Shown: positions 19,400-27,602 of the stretch, in pieces
Layout: every line of letters begins with the position of its first letter
How positions within the stretch are numbered: position 1 is the first letter of the stretch
DNA from: Neomesorhizobium albiziae
GTDB taxonomy: Bacteria; Pseudomonadota; Alphaproteobacteria; Rhizobiales; Rhizobiaceae
Direction: 5' to 3'
Assembly (NCBI RefSeq): GCF_900114255.1
Contig: NZ_FOSL01000001.1
Span: 310,001 to 374,000 of the forward strand
DNA length: 64,000 nt
Translations under genes and position numbers: made by a program
Notes under the pieces: generated by a model
What the model was told of the DNA's origin: nothing
The model's input: only the letters and a program-made list of their open reading frames with translations
Databases searched by the model: none

Positions 19400-19462
19400 C
19401 GGTCTGTTCCGTTTTCTGCCGCCATTGGCGATTGCTGGTCGTTTAGTCCTGTTTCGGGCAAT

Positions 19463-19485
19463 AAAAAAGGCCCCCGAGGGAGCCT
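19463..19485 (-). terminator. Attenuator terminator before ilvI
   Basis: On the minus strand the sequence folds as AGGCTCC, loop CTCG, GGGGCCT (seven pairs including one G-T) followed by a run of T (plus-strand A run 19463-19468). It sits between the leader peptide stop (19517) and the ilvI start (19399), exactly where an attenuation terminator belongs. Confidence 0.8.
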
Positions 19486-19516
19486 GTCTTGCGCATGGGA
19501 GGATTTCGCCCGGCGG

Positions 19517-19570
19517 TTACACCGCCTTGCCCACGCGCCTGCCTACTACGAGAATGATTGCCGTCTTCAT
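19517..19570 (-). CDS. ilvL: ilv leader peptide
   Basis: A 17-residue reading frame starts at ATG 19570 and stops with TAA at 19517-19519. The peptide is MKTAIILVVGRRVGKAV: seven of 17 residues are Ile, Leu or Val, with the unbroken run IILVV. It lies about 120 bp upstream of ilvI and is followed by an intrinsic terminator. Ribosome stalling on the IILVV codons when charged branched-chain tRNA is scarce would permit antitermination, the classic attenuation logic. Antiterminator pairing was not worked out in full. Comparable ilv leaders have been predicted in other alphaproteobacteria. Confidence 0.85.
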   Translation of the reverse strand: MKTAIILVVGRRVGKAV

Positions 19571-19718
19571 GGGCGCGGAGACTAATTGCGGAAAAGCCGC
19601 GCTGTCAATGGGCAAAGTGCGTGGGAAACATGACAATCCGGTCGCGATCCGAAGATCTCAGCAACCGCGGAGTTCGAGCTGAATGGACTTGCAGGCGAGG
19701 CGTCACTACATTTGCATG

Positions 19719-19743
19719 GTGCACTCTCAAGACGCAGTGCACT
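19719..19743 (+). promoter_or_regulatory. Direct repeat upstream of the cyclase-TPR gene
   Basis: The heptamer GTGCACT occurs at 19719-19725 and again at 19737-19743, 18 bp apart, each containing the palindrome GTGCAC. It lies 20-45 bp before the start at 19764. An activator or repressor site is possible; no known regulator is implied. Confidence 0.3.
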
Positions 19744-19763
19744 TTTGAGAAACATTCGGAAAT

Positions 19764-21527
19764 ATGAAGAACGAACGCATTCAACGCCGGCTCGTCGCCA
19801 TTCTGGCCGCGGACGTGGTGGGTTACAGCCGGCTCATGGAGCGGGACGAAACAGCCACGCTGACGGAACTGAAGGTGCGGTGGAGCGAGGTCGTGGAGCC
19901 GCTCGTCGCCCGCCACGCCGGCCGCGTCTTCAAGCGAATCGGCGATGGTATGCTTGTCGAATTCAGCAGCGCCGTCGATGCGGTCGAATGCGCGGTCGAA
20001 TTGCAGAAAGCCATGGAGGCCGCGAACGAAGATAACCCTGTCGATCGGCGGATTGTGCTGCGCATCGGCGTCAATCTCGGCGATGTCATGGTCGACGGCA
20101 GCGATCTCTATGGAGACGGCGTCAATGTCGCGTCCCGCATCGAGGGCCTTGCCGATCCAGGTGGGGTGGCGATTTCGGATGCCGTCCACGAACATCTGCA
20201 CGGCCGGGTGAGCATCGATTTCGTCGACAGCGGCCATCACGAGGTCAAGAACATCGAACGACCGCTGCACATTTGGACCTGGTCGCCGGACGCAGTCTCC
20301 ACCGAGACGCTTGCCGCGATTGGCGGTGCGCCGCTACCGCTCCGAAGCAAGCCGTCGATCGCCGTCCTGCCGTTCAGCAATATGTCAGGCGATCCTGAGC
20401 AGGGTTATTTTGCCGACGGCATCACCGAAGACATCATTACCGACCTTTCCAAGGTTTCCGGGCTCTTCGTCATCGCGCGGAATTCCTCCTTCGCTTACAA
20501 GGGCCAGGCGCCGGATATCCGCAAGGTGAGCAAGGAACTCGGCGTCCGCTACGTCCTGGAGGGGAGTGTGCGCAGAGTCGCCAGCCGCGTCCGCATCAAC
20601 GCCCAGATGATCGATGGTACGACCGGCGGCCATCTCTGGGCGGAGCGGTATGACCGCGACATTGAGGATGTCTTCGCCGTTCAGGACGAAGTCACCCGCA
20701 CGATCGTCAGCGCCCTGCAGGTGACCCTCACCGCTGGCGAAGAGGCGCAGCGCGAAAACCGCGGCAAGATCAATCCGGAGGCTTACGATCTGATCGTCCG
20801 CGCCCGCCAGACTGCTCTGGAGTTGCGTCCGGAGGCAGCACTGGAAGCGCGCCGGATGCTGGAGCGCGCAATCGAGATTGACCCGGAATTGGCGCTTCCC
20901 TATGCGCGGCTCTCCATCATCAGCTTCGCCGAATACGCCAACCAGTGGAACGATGCGACGCCCGAAAACCTGACGCGGGCGCTGGAACTGGCGCGCAAGG
21001 CGATCGAACTGGACGAGAGTGAGCCACAGGGCCATTCCTCGCTCGCGCTCGTCCTTTCCTGGATGCGACGGCTCGACGAGGCTGAGCCGGCGGCGGAGCG
21101 GGCAGTCGCCCTCGCCCCAAATCTGGCCGACGCTTATACCGCGCTCGGCAACATACGCGACTTCCAGGGCCGGCACGAAGACGCCGTGGCACTTCACACG
21201 CGGGCTTATCGGCTCGATCCGCAATTCGATATGTCGTTGCATTTTCTGGGGCGGGCCCTGCTGGCGCTCGGCCGGTTCGACGAAGCCGAGATCGCCTTCA
21301 AGCGGCGGCTAACGTTGACGCCGCGTTCGGACATGAGCCGCTTCTATCTTGCCTGCCTCTATGGCCTCACCGGACGCCACGACGAAGCCCGCCGCTATTG
21401 GCGGGAGACCCTGGAGGTCAATCCCAGCTTCTCAGTGGAACGCATGAAACAAATCTTGCCTTACCGGGACCCCAATCTCGTCGACCGGCTGGTGGGCGGC
21501 CTCCGCGACGCCGGGATCGACGTTTGA
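19764..21527 (+). CDS. Class III adenylate/guanylate cyclase with TPR repeats
   Basis: A 587-residue protein with an N-terminal class III nucleotide cyclase domain (residues about 8-175), a middle TolB-amino-terminal-like region (SIAVLPFSNMSGDPEQGYFA, then DGITEDIITDLSK) and C-terminal TPR repeats (about 320-560). Cyclase landmarks are AILAADVVGYSRLMERDE (metal Asp), RIGDGMLVEF and DGVNVASRIEG. This architecture is expanded in Rhizobiales. It probably makes cAMP in response to a protein or metabolite signal sensed by the TPR part, but it lacks a transmembrane segment. It stands alone, with HerA-like ATPase following after 138 bp. Confidence 0.88.
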   Translation: MKNERIQRRLVAILAADVVGYSRLMERDETATLTELKVRWSEVVEPLVARHAGRVFKRIGDGMLVEFSSAVDAVECAVELQKAMEAANEDNPVDRRIVLRIGVNLGDVMVDGSDLYGDGVNVASRIEGLADPGGVAISDAVHEHLHGRVSIDFVDSGHHEVKNIERPLHIWTWSPDAVSTETLAAIGGAPLPLRSKPSIAVLPFSNMSGDPEQGYFADGITEDIITDLSKVSGLFVIARNSSFAYKGQAPDIRKVSKELGVRYVLEGSVRRVASRVRINAQMIDGTTGGHLWAERYDRDIEDVFAVQDEVTRTIVSALQVTLTAGEEAQRENRGKINPEAYDLIVRARQTALELRPEAALEARRMLERAIEIDPELALPYARLSIISFAEYANQWNDATPENLTRALELARKAIELDESEPQGHSSLALVLSWMRRLDEAEPAAERAVALAPNLADAYTALGNIRDFQGRHEDAVALHTRAYRLDPQFDMSLHFLGRALLALGRFDEAEIAFKRRLTLTPRSDMSRFYLACLYGLTGRHDEARRYWRETLEVNPSFSVERMKQILPYRDPNLVDRLVGGLRDAGIDV

Positions 21528-21665
21528 ATAGGACGCAGGGCGGAGCGGCCACGCCTTGTTCATTCCAATTTTCTCATCCCGTTTAACGCCGTTTCAACCA
21601 TCCCGCCACACGCGGCCTTAACCCGCTTCGGCTAGCGTCTTCAGTTGGGGTAACGGGGAACCAGC

Positions 21666-23459
21666 ATGTTCGTTGAGCGGGAAGCCAGCAAGGGAGAACA
21701 GACCGTGCAGGAGCGCCGCGACGCGGCGCAGAACGACAAGCGCATCCTCGGGCACGTCATCCAGTGCGATGGCGCGCGCGCCAGGATCGCCGCATATGCC
21801 GACACGCTCGACGGCACCGTGACCGGCATCTGGACGGTCGGCAAGATGATCTCCATCAACCTGCAGGAAGCCCGCACCGTCGGCCTCGTCTACGAGATCA
21901 GCAAATCCGACCACCTGTGGAGCGAAGACGGCCGCAACGCCATCGAGGTCAGCGTCGAACTGGTCGGCGAGGTTCGCGATGGCCGCGCCAGCGGCAAGCC
22001 TGTCTTCGACCGTGGCATCACCATCTATCCCTATGTCGGCGCCGTCGCCCACCGCATCCGTTCGCGCGACCTGACCGCGATCTACGATCTTGCCGGCCGT
22101 CATGCCGTCACCATCGGGCAACTGTCCCAGGACGAGACCATCAACGCCAACATCGCCATCGACGACACGCTGACCCGACATTTCGCTGTCGTCGGCACCA
22201 CCGGTGTCGGCAAGTCGAGTGCCGTATCGCTTCTGTTGCGCAAGGCGATCGAGGCGCAGCCGGATCTGCGCGTGCTGATCCTCGACCCGCACAACGAATT
22301 CGCGGGCGCGTTTCCCGACCAGTGCATCCGCATCGACACCAATTCGCTCGACCTGCCGTTCTGGATGTTCAAGCTCGAGGAATTCGCCGAAGTGCTGTTC
22401 CGCGGCCGCGAACAGGTGCCGGAGGAGATCGACCTTCTCCGCGACCTGATCCCGCAGGCCAAGAACCTCTATCGCAATCCCAATACCGGCGCGTATCTCA
22501 GGCGCGGCGGCGACGCGATCACTGCCGACACGCCGGTGCCTTATCGCATGGCGGATCTGATCAAGCAGATCGACGAGCGCATGGGCCTCCTGGAATCGAA
22601 GAACGACCGGCCCGTCTACCGTGCGCTGAGACTGCGCCTCGAAGCTGCCCTTTCCGATCCTCGCTACCGCTTCATGTTCAATTCGCGCCTCATCGAGGAC
22701 ACCATCCACGAGACGATCGGCAAGATTTTCCGCGTGCCGCATCACGGGCGTCCGGTTACCTGCTTTGAAATGGCGGGACTGCCGGCGGAAGTTGTCAACG
22801 CGGTCTGCTCGGTGCTGGCGCGCCTGGCCTTCGATCTGGCTCTGTGGAGCAATGGCAAGCTGCGGCTCCTGGTGCTTTGCGAGGAGGCCCACCGCTATAT
22901 GCCTTCCGATTCCCGGCTCGGCTTCGCGCCAACCAGGCACGCGCTGTCGCGCATCGCCAAGGAAGGCCGCAAATATGGCTGCTATCTCGGCGTCGTGACA
23001 CAGCGGCCGGGCGAACTCGATTCAACCATCCTGTCGCAATGCTCGACCATCTTCTCGATGCGGCTAGCCAACCACCAGGACCAGGCGATCATCCGCTCGG
23101 CGATTGCCGATTCATCGGCCTCGACGCTGTCATTCCTGTCGTCGATGGGCCAACGCGAGGCGATCGCCTTCGGCGAGGGCGTCGCCACCACGATGCGACT
23201 GAAGTTCGAGCGCCTGCCGCCCGAGCTAATCCCTGGTATCCAGAAGCGGGAGACCGAGAATGCCGAGGGCGGCAATGGCGACGACATCGACCTGGTCGCC
23301 ATCGTCGACCGCCTGCGCAATGTGCCGAAACCTCAGGCGCAGGCAGCCGGGATTGGCGAGTTGGTGAGCCCGGTCGCCCAGGCCGGCGAACCTCAGTACC
23401 GCAAGGGAGAGTTCGGTGGCGAGCAGCGTGGACGCCGCCTCGGCGACGGTCTGTACTGA
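21666..23459 (+). CDS. HerA-like (FtsK/HerA superfamily) ATPase, DUF87
   Basis: A 597-residue ATPase of the HerA/VirB4 group. A small N-terminal barrel (about 25-140, GHVIQCDGARARIAAYADTL) precedes Walker A VVGTTGVGKSSAVSLLLRKA (about 177-196), Walker B LLVLCEEAHRYMPSDS and the sensor region YLGVVTQRPGELDSTILSQC. HerA proteins form hexameric DNA pumps and often work with the nuclease NurA. No NurA, Sir2 or other nuclease gene adjoins this one, so a defence or repair role cannot be inferred from context. Similar stand-alone ATPases are common in rhizobia. The C-terminal 60 residues look low-complexity and divergent. Confidence 0.87.
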   Translation: MFVEREASKGEQTVQERRDAAQNDKRILGHVIQCDGARARIAAYADTLDGTVTGIWTVGKMISINLQEARTVGLVYEISKSDHLWSEDGRNAIEVSVELVGEVRDGRASGKPVFDRGITIYPYVGAVAHRIRSRDLTAIYDLAGRHAVTIGQLSQDETINANIAIDDTLTRHFAVVGTTGVGKSSAVSLLLRKAIEAQPDLRVLILDPHNEFAGAFPDQCIRIDTNSLDLPFWMFKLEEFAEVLFRGREQVPEEIDLLRDLIPQAKNLYRNPNTGAYLRRGGDAITADTPVPYRMADLIKQIDERMGLLESKNDRPVYRALRLRLEAALSDPRYRFMFNSRLIEDTIHETIGKIFRVPHHGRPVTCFEMAGLPAEVVNAVCSVLARLAFDLALWSNGKLRLLVLCEEAHRYMPSDSRLGFAPTRHALSRIAKEGRKYGCYLGVVTQRPGELDSTILSQCSTIFSMRLANHQDQAIIRSAIADSSASTLSFLSSMGQREAIAFGEGVATTMRLKFERLPPELIPGIQKRETENAEGGNGDDIDLVAIVDRLRNVPKPQAQAAGIGELVSPVAQAGEPQYRKGEFGGEQRGRRLGDGLY

Positions 23460-23557
23460 CGCGCTAGCCAACGATCAGTTGTAAATCCAAGAGACTCGAT
23501 TTTGCAGAAGCAGACGCGACGCATGCGATCGCACGCCGCCGGCTTCCTTAAAAAAAA

Positions 23558-24349
23558 TCAGGCGCAGACGCGGTTCCGACCCATACGCTTGGCCTGGTAG
23601 AGCAGGCGGTCGGCGCGACGGTAGAATTCCTCCGCCGATTCCCGCTTGTCCCATACAGCCAACCCCACGCTTGTAGTGACCTTCAGCCGCATATTGCCCG
23701 AAAGCACCGCCATGCCGGCGACGGCCCTGCGGATGCGCTCGGCGAACTTCACCAGCATGTCCTCGCTCATGTTCGGGGCGACAACGGCAAACTCCTCGCC
23801 GCCCAACCGAGCAACCACGTCGTGATAACGCGTCATGTCGCGCAGGCACCTCGCCACTGCCCGCAGCACCTCGTCGCCGACATCGTGGCCGTATGAATCG
23901 TTCACTTCCTTGAAGTGGTCGAGATCGAGGATCATCAGCCCGACCGGCTTGTCGATGCGCCGGAATTCTTCGATGTATTCTTTCAGTGCATCGTCGAAAT
24001 AGCGCCGGTTCTGCATGCCGGTCAGCGCGTCGGTTAGGGCCGCCTGCTCCAGCGTTTCGGAGCGTGCGCTGAGCGTCTCCGTCATCGCCCTGAGCTTGCC
24101 TTCTTCCCGCACCTGGGTGCGGATCAGCGGATAGATGAAGAACAGCCCGAAAAACAGTGCTGTCGCGACAAGGACGCCGCTGCCGAAGAGCAGCCGCGCC
24201 AGGTAGGCTGCCTGCTCCAGTTCATCGGCACGAAACAGCGCCGCCGGGTTGGTGTGCAGCAGATTATAGGCGTGCAAGACCAGCAAACCCGCGGCGAAGA
24301 TCACGCAGATAAAGACAAAAAACGCGGATTCCGATTTGTGGAAACGCAT
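23558..24349 (-). CDS. Membrane diguanylate cyclase (GGDEF)
   Basis: A 263-residue cyclic-di-GMP synthase. Two N-terminal helices (FFVFICVIFAAGLLVLHAYN and GSGVLVATALFFGLFFIYPL) flank a short periplasmic loop, then a coiled-coil linker leads to the GGDEF domain. The active site reads ARLGGEEFAVVAP. An inhibitory-site RxxD is present as RYHD five residues before GGEEF, so product feedback is expected. No EAL domain follows. The gene stands between HerA-like ATPase and miaA; no partner is evident. Confidence 0.93.
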   Translation of the reverse strand: MRFHKSESAFFVFICVIFAAGLLVLHAYNLLHTNPAALFRADELEQAAYLARLLFGSGVLVATALFFGLFFIYPLIRTQVREEGKLRAMTETLSARSETLEQAALTDALTGMQNRRYFDDALKEYIEEFRRIDKPVGLMILDLDHFKEVNDSYGHDVGDEVLRAVARCLRDMTRYHDVVARLGGEEFAVVAPNMSEDMLVKFAERIRRAVAGMAVLSGNMRLKVTTSVGLAVWDKRESAEEFYRRADRLLYQAKRMGRNRVCA

Positions 24350-24455
24350 GCACCGCCCGTCGAAACGCCTTCGATTTTTTATCGCATGAGGAGGCTTACG
24401 GTAAGTTAACTGTCAGCAACTTGCGGACGAAACTCGCATAAGGGTCAATGCAATC

Positions 24456-25433
24456 TTACGACACCTGGCTCGCGGCGATTTTTATTGCTTCTGCATCGTC
24501 TGAAAGTGGAATTCTACGCCAATCCTGACCGAGCTGATGCCGAAACCACGTCGCCTGGCGTTTGCCATATTGCCGCGTGGCGATCTTGGCGCGCTCGATC
24601 GCCTCGTCGAAGGGCAGGACGCCCGCAATTGCGGATTGCAGCTCCCGAACGCCGATCGCCTTCATCGCCGGCAGCTCCGGATCGAGTTCGCGAGCCAGCA
24701 GCGCCTCCACCTCCTGCAACGCACCGAGATCAAGCATGCGATCGAAGCGCCGGTCTATCCTTCTGTTCAGCGCGGCGCGATCCGCCTCGACGACAAGCTG
24801 TTTCGCCGTCCCCCTGTCAATCAATGGGTGACCGCGCTCCGCCTGCCAGTCGAGGATCGAACGTTCCGAAGCCTGCAGCACTTCCAATGCCCGCGCGATC
24901 CTCTGGCCGTCGGAGGCGCGCAGCACGGCCGCGGCTTTCGGGTCCTCACGCATCAAGATCGCGTGCAGTCTGCTCGATCCCTCTTCCAGCAGGCGATACC
25001 GCCAGCGGTCGCGTACCGATTGCGGAATATCGGGCATTTCCGAAAGCCCCTCCGCGAGCCCGCGAAAATAAAGCCCGGTGCCGCCGGTGAAGATCGGCCG
25101 CCGCTCTTCAAAAACCCCTTCATCGCGCAGCCGCTTCACGTCGGCGAGCCAGCGGCCGGCGGAATAGTTGATCGCAGGGTCTACGTGGCCATAGAGGTGG
25201 TGCGGAACCGCTGCCAGTTCATCGGCACCCGGCCGTGCCGTCAGCACGTTCAACACCGAATAAACCTGCATGGAATCGGTGTTGACGATGCAGCCGCCCG
25301 TCTGGCGGGCGATTTCCAGCGCCAGTGCCGACTTGCCGCTGGCGGTTGGTCCCGCTATCAGGATCGCGTTCTTCACCAGCCCTTCGGCCTCGTCGCCAGC
25401 GGATTCCGACATGTCCTTCATCGCCACGCTCAT
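24456..25433 (-). CDS. miaA: tRNA dimethylallyltransferase
   Basis: MiaA adds a dimethylallyl group to N6 of A37 in tRNAs reading UNN codons. The 325-residue protein has Walker A ILIAGPTASGKSALALEIAR, the DTDSMQVY-type motif (NTDSMQVYSVLNVLTARP), GGTGLYFRGLAEGLSE and the C-terminal TRQYGKRQATWFRHQ. Three in-frame ATGs (25433, 25421, 25412) are possible starts. All three overlap or abut the start of the divergent serB (ATG 25411), so no separate intergenic promoter exists. Upstream of 25433 GGATGGG is the best ribosome-site candidate. Confidence 0.9.
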   Translation of the reverse strand: MSVAMKDMSESAGDEAEGLVKNAILIAGPTASGKSALALEIARQTGGCIVNTDSMQVYSVLNVLTARPGADELAAVPHHLYGHVDPAINYSAGRWLADVKRLRDEGVFEERRPIFTGGTGLYFRGLAEGLSEMPDIPQSVRDRWRYRLLEEGSSRLHAILMREDPKAAAVLRASDGQRIARALEVLQASERSILDWQAERGHPLIDRGTAKQLVVEADRAALNRRIDRRFDRMLDLGALQEVEALLARELDPELPAMKAIGVRELQSAIAGVLPFDEAIERAKIATRQYGKRQATWFRHQLGQDWRRIPLSDDAEAIKIAASQVS

Positions 25434-26298
25434 ATCCCATCCGGCTGCGAAAATCCTCGCACCCGAGATCGCGCATAGTGCGTCGCAAGCGGTCGGCGCA
25501 AGAACTATCGACTGGCTGGCGCACAATGTCGCCTGCGACCTGGGGCTGCCGGCCGAGGCCGATGCCTTATCGGCAGCTGCCGCGCTGCGCGATTGCCTCG
25601 CGCTCGTACCGGTCGACGTCGTGATCCAGAAAGCTGCGGGACGCCGCAAGAAAATCCTCATCGCCGACATGGATTCCACCATGATCGACCAGGAGTGCAT
25701 CGACGAACTGGCCGACGAAGTGGGCATCAAGGAGCATGTGGCGGCAATCACCGCGCGCTCGATGAACGGCGAGATCGCCTTCGAGCCGGCGCTGCGCGAG
25801 CGCGTCGCTCTGCTGAAAGGCCTCGATGCGACCGTGGTCGACATCATTATCGCCAAACGCATTACGCTCGCGTCCGGAGGCCGCGAACTCGTAGCCACCA
25901 TGAAGAAACACGGCGCGTGGACCGCGTTGGTATCGGGCGGCTTCGACGTCTTCACCAACCGAATTGGCGCAAAGCTCGGCTTCGACGAAAACCGCGCCAA
26001 CCGCCTCGTCGAAACAGGCGGCAAGCTCGCGGGCGCTGTCGCCGAGCCGATCCTCGGACGCGCCGCCAAGGCCGATGCGCTGAACGAAATTGCCGCGCGC
26101 CGCGGCCTCACCCCTGCCGACGCCATCGCGGTCGGCGACGGCGCCAACGATCTCGACATGATCCGCCTCGCCGGCACCGGCGTTGCCTTGCATGCCAAGC
26201 CAGCGGTCGCTGCCGAAGCGCAGTTCCGCATCGATCACGGCGACCTGACCGCCCTCCTCTACATACAGGGCTATCGCCAGGAGGACTTCGCCAGTTGA
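25411..26298 (+). CDS. serB: Phosphoserine phosphatase
   Basis: SerB makes L-serine from phosphoserine in the last step of the phosphorylated pathway. The 295-residue HAD-superfamily enzyme has the nucleophile motif IADMDSTMIDQECIDEL, Ser motif ALVSGGFDVFTNRI and the acidic motif AIAVGDGANDLDMIRLA. An N-terminal ACT-like region (MSFIATLISHPAAKILAPEI) precedes it. Its ATG (25411) overlaps the 5' end of divergent miaA. The stop overlaps the TTG start of the frameshifted GNAT gene (26295), suggesting coupling. Confidence 0.94.
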   Translation: MSFIATLISHPAAKILAPEIAHSASQAVGARTIDWLAHNVACDLGLPAEADALSAAAALRDCLALVPVDVVIQKAAGRRKKILIADMDSTMIDQECIDELADEVGIKEHVAAITARSMNGEIAFEPALRERVALLKGLDATVVDIIIAKRITLASGGRELVATMKKHGAWTALVSGGFDVFTNRIGAKLGFDENRANRLVETGGKLAGAVAEPILGRAAKADALNEIAARRGLTPADAIAVGDGANDLDMIRLAGTGVALHAKPAVAAEAQFRIDHGDLTALLYIQGYRQEDFAS

Positions 26299-26866
26299 CA
26301 CCGCTGCACACGAAACGGCTGATCATCCGCGACTGGGAAGACCGCGACCGCGATCTCTTCTTCCTCATCAACTCCGACGACCAGGTCATGGAGTTCTTTC
26401 CGTTCCGCCGTGACCGCGCTCAGTCCGACGCCATGTTCGACCGGCTCAAGGCCGGCATTGCCGAACGCGGTTACGGATTTGCGCCGGTCGAGATCACCGC
26501 CACCGGCGAATGCATCGGTTTCGTCGGCCTCGCCGATACCAGCCTGGAACCTTTCCTCCCAGAGGGAACCGTCGAGATAGGCTGGCGGCTGGCTCCGCAA
26601 TTCTGGGGGCATGGCTATGTGACGGAAGCGGCTGAAGCCTGGCTCGAATTCGGTTCGAAAGGCTCGGCCTCGACGAGATCGTTTCTTTCGCTGTCGTCGC
26701 CAACCGCCGCTCCTCGGCGGTCATGGAGCGTATCGGCATGATCGCCGATCCAGCGGGCGATTTTGACCACCCGAACGTTCCCGACACCCATCCGGCGCTC
26801 AAGCGACACGCTCTTTATCGACTGTCCCGAACAGCCTGGCAGCAACGAAAACGGGCGGCCACCTGA
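26295..26866 (+). pseudogene. GNAT acetyltransferase broken by a one-base frameshift
   Basis: A RimJ/RimL-type GNAT acetyltransferase gene. It begins with TTG 26295 (LTPLHTKRLIIRDWEDRD), overlapping the serB stop. Reading is normal through IGWRLAPQFWGHGYVTEAAE and WLEFG, then at about 26653 the frame slips: the expected continuation FERLGLDEIVSFAVVANRRS lies one base earlier (from TTC 26654) and runs to a TGA at 26864-26866. One base is missing relative to an intact reading frame of about 190 codons. Without it the first-frame product ends in unrelated residues at 26741. It is either a real pseudogene or a sequencing error. Confidence 0.85.
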
Positions 26867-26880
26867 CCGCCGCCCTGCGA

Positions 26881-27135
26881 TCAATGCGATGCAGTTTCGT
26901 CGTCACTCTCCGCCGGGACAGAGGGCACGCGATCGAGAAACGCGGAAAAACCGTCTCCCGTTGCGGAGCCCGCACGACGTTTGAGAAAATCCGCCGCAGT
27001 TTCCATCGTACCGACCTTCTGGGCAACTGCCGAAGCAATCCACTGATTGAGCGAGACGCCATCGGCCTTTGCCAGCCGCGCGGCCGCCTCCTTGATCGAT
27101 GCAGGCAGTTTCAACGGATATGTTGCCTTGCTCAT
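26881..27135 (-). CDS. Antitoxin of a PIN-type toxin-antitoxin pair
   Basis: An 84-residue protein of the HicB/ribbon-helix-helix-like antitoxin type. The N-terminus reads MSKATYPLKLPASIKEAAAR, then LAKADGVSLNQWIASAVAQK, a ribbon-helix-helix pattern, followed by METAADFLKRRAG, commonly found beside PIN toxins. It begins inside the toxin stop (ATGA overlap 27132-27135), so the toxin gene lies upstream, the reverse of the usual order. It should bind the toxin and repress the pair through the palindrome at 27571-27586. Confidence 0.75.
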   Translation of the reverse strand: MSKATYPLKLPASIKEAAARLAKADGVSLNQWIASAVAQKVGTMETAADFLKRRAGSATGDGFSAFLDRVPSVPAESDDETASH

Positions 27136-27557
27136 AATCTCATTCCTTTCAGGAAATCCCGAGGGCGGAGCGCTTTGATGTCGAATCGCTCCGCGACTCC
27201 CAAGAAATCGCGCACATTGTGCGTCACCAGAGCATCCGCCCGACCATTAACGGCCGCTTCAAGCACCATTTCATCTTTTGGATCAGCCACTTGAGGCCTC
27301 CAAAGAAAATGAACTTCGACAGGTTCGGCCAGCGCGGCAAACTCTGCCATCAACTCGGCGACTTGCTGGACGGAAAGCCCGTTGGCTTCCCGTTGTTCCG
27401 GTCTGCTCAGCACGTCCTCGTACTCAAGAAACAGTGCTGTGGTAACCAGCGGACGTAGCCGCCGTTCCGCGACGAGACGTAGGATGGCGAAAGACGCTCC
27501 GCTACTGCTTCGCAAGCCGGCCGCAAGAACATTGGTGTCGAGCACAACGCGCTTCAT
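27132..27557 (-). CDS. PIN-domain toxin (putative ribonuclease)
   Basis: A 141-residue PIN-domain protein of the COG1569 group. The first acidic residue is in VVLDTNVLAAGL, others in LFLEYEDVL and PKDEMVLEAAVNGRADALVT, with the last Asp in HNVRDFL. Such proteins are metal-dependent endoribonucleases. The antitoxin gene follows with an ATGA overlap. No Shine-Dalgarno is seen before the ATG 27557. A palindrome at 27571-27586 sits immediately upstream, only 17 bp from the stop of degP, so the pair must carry its own promoter in that small gap or depend on read-through. Confidence 0.8.
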   Translation of the reverse strand: MKRVVLDTNVLAAGLRSSSGASFAILRLVAERRLRPLVTTALFLEYEDVLSRPEQREANGLSVQQVAELMAEFAALAEPVEVHFLWRPQVADPKDEMVLEAAVNGRADALVTHNVRDFLGVAERFDIKALRPRDFLKGMRL

Positions 27558-27570
27558 GCGGCAGCATAAT

Positions 27571-27586
27571 ACATCCCATAGGATGT
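27571..27586. promoter_or_regulatory. Palindrome upstream of the toxin-antitoxin pair
   Basis: A perfect inverted repeat ACATCC-CATA-GGATGT lies 14 bp upstream of the toxin start and 17 bp from the degP stop. It fits an autoregulatory operator for the ribbon-helix-helix-like antitoxin; this is inference from position. Confidence 0.45.
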
Positions 27587-27602
27587 TTCAAACGCGATGA
27601 GA

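Noticed and set aside
17693-19585. A 630-codon plus-strand open frame opposite ilvI
   Set aside because: Antisense shadow of a conserved acetolactate synthase; composition is His/Arg-rich and no domain is recognisable.
21618-22940. A 440-codon minus-strand open frame opposite the HerA-like gene
   Set aside because: Complement of the conserved ATPase; no motif, and typical of high-GC antisense frames.
21666-23459. HerA-like ATPase as part of a phage-defence system
   Set aside because: No nuclease, Sir2 or other effector partner is adjacent; stand-alone copies are common in rhizobia.
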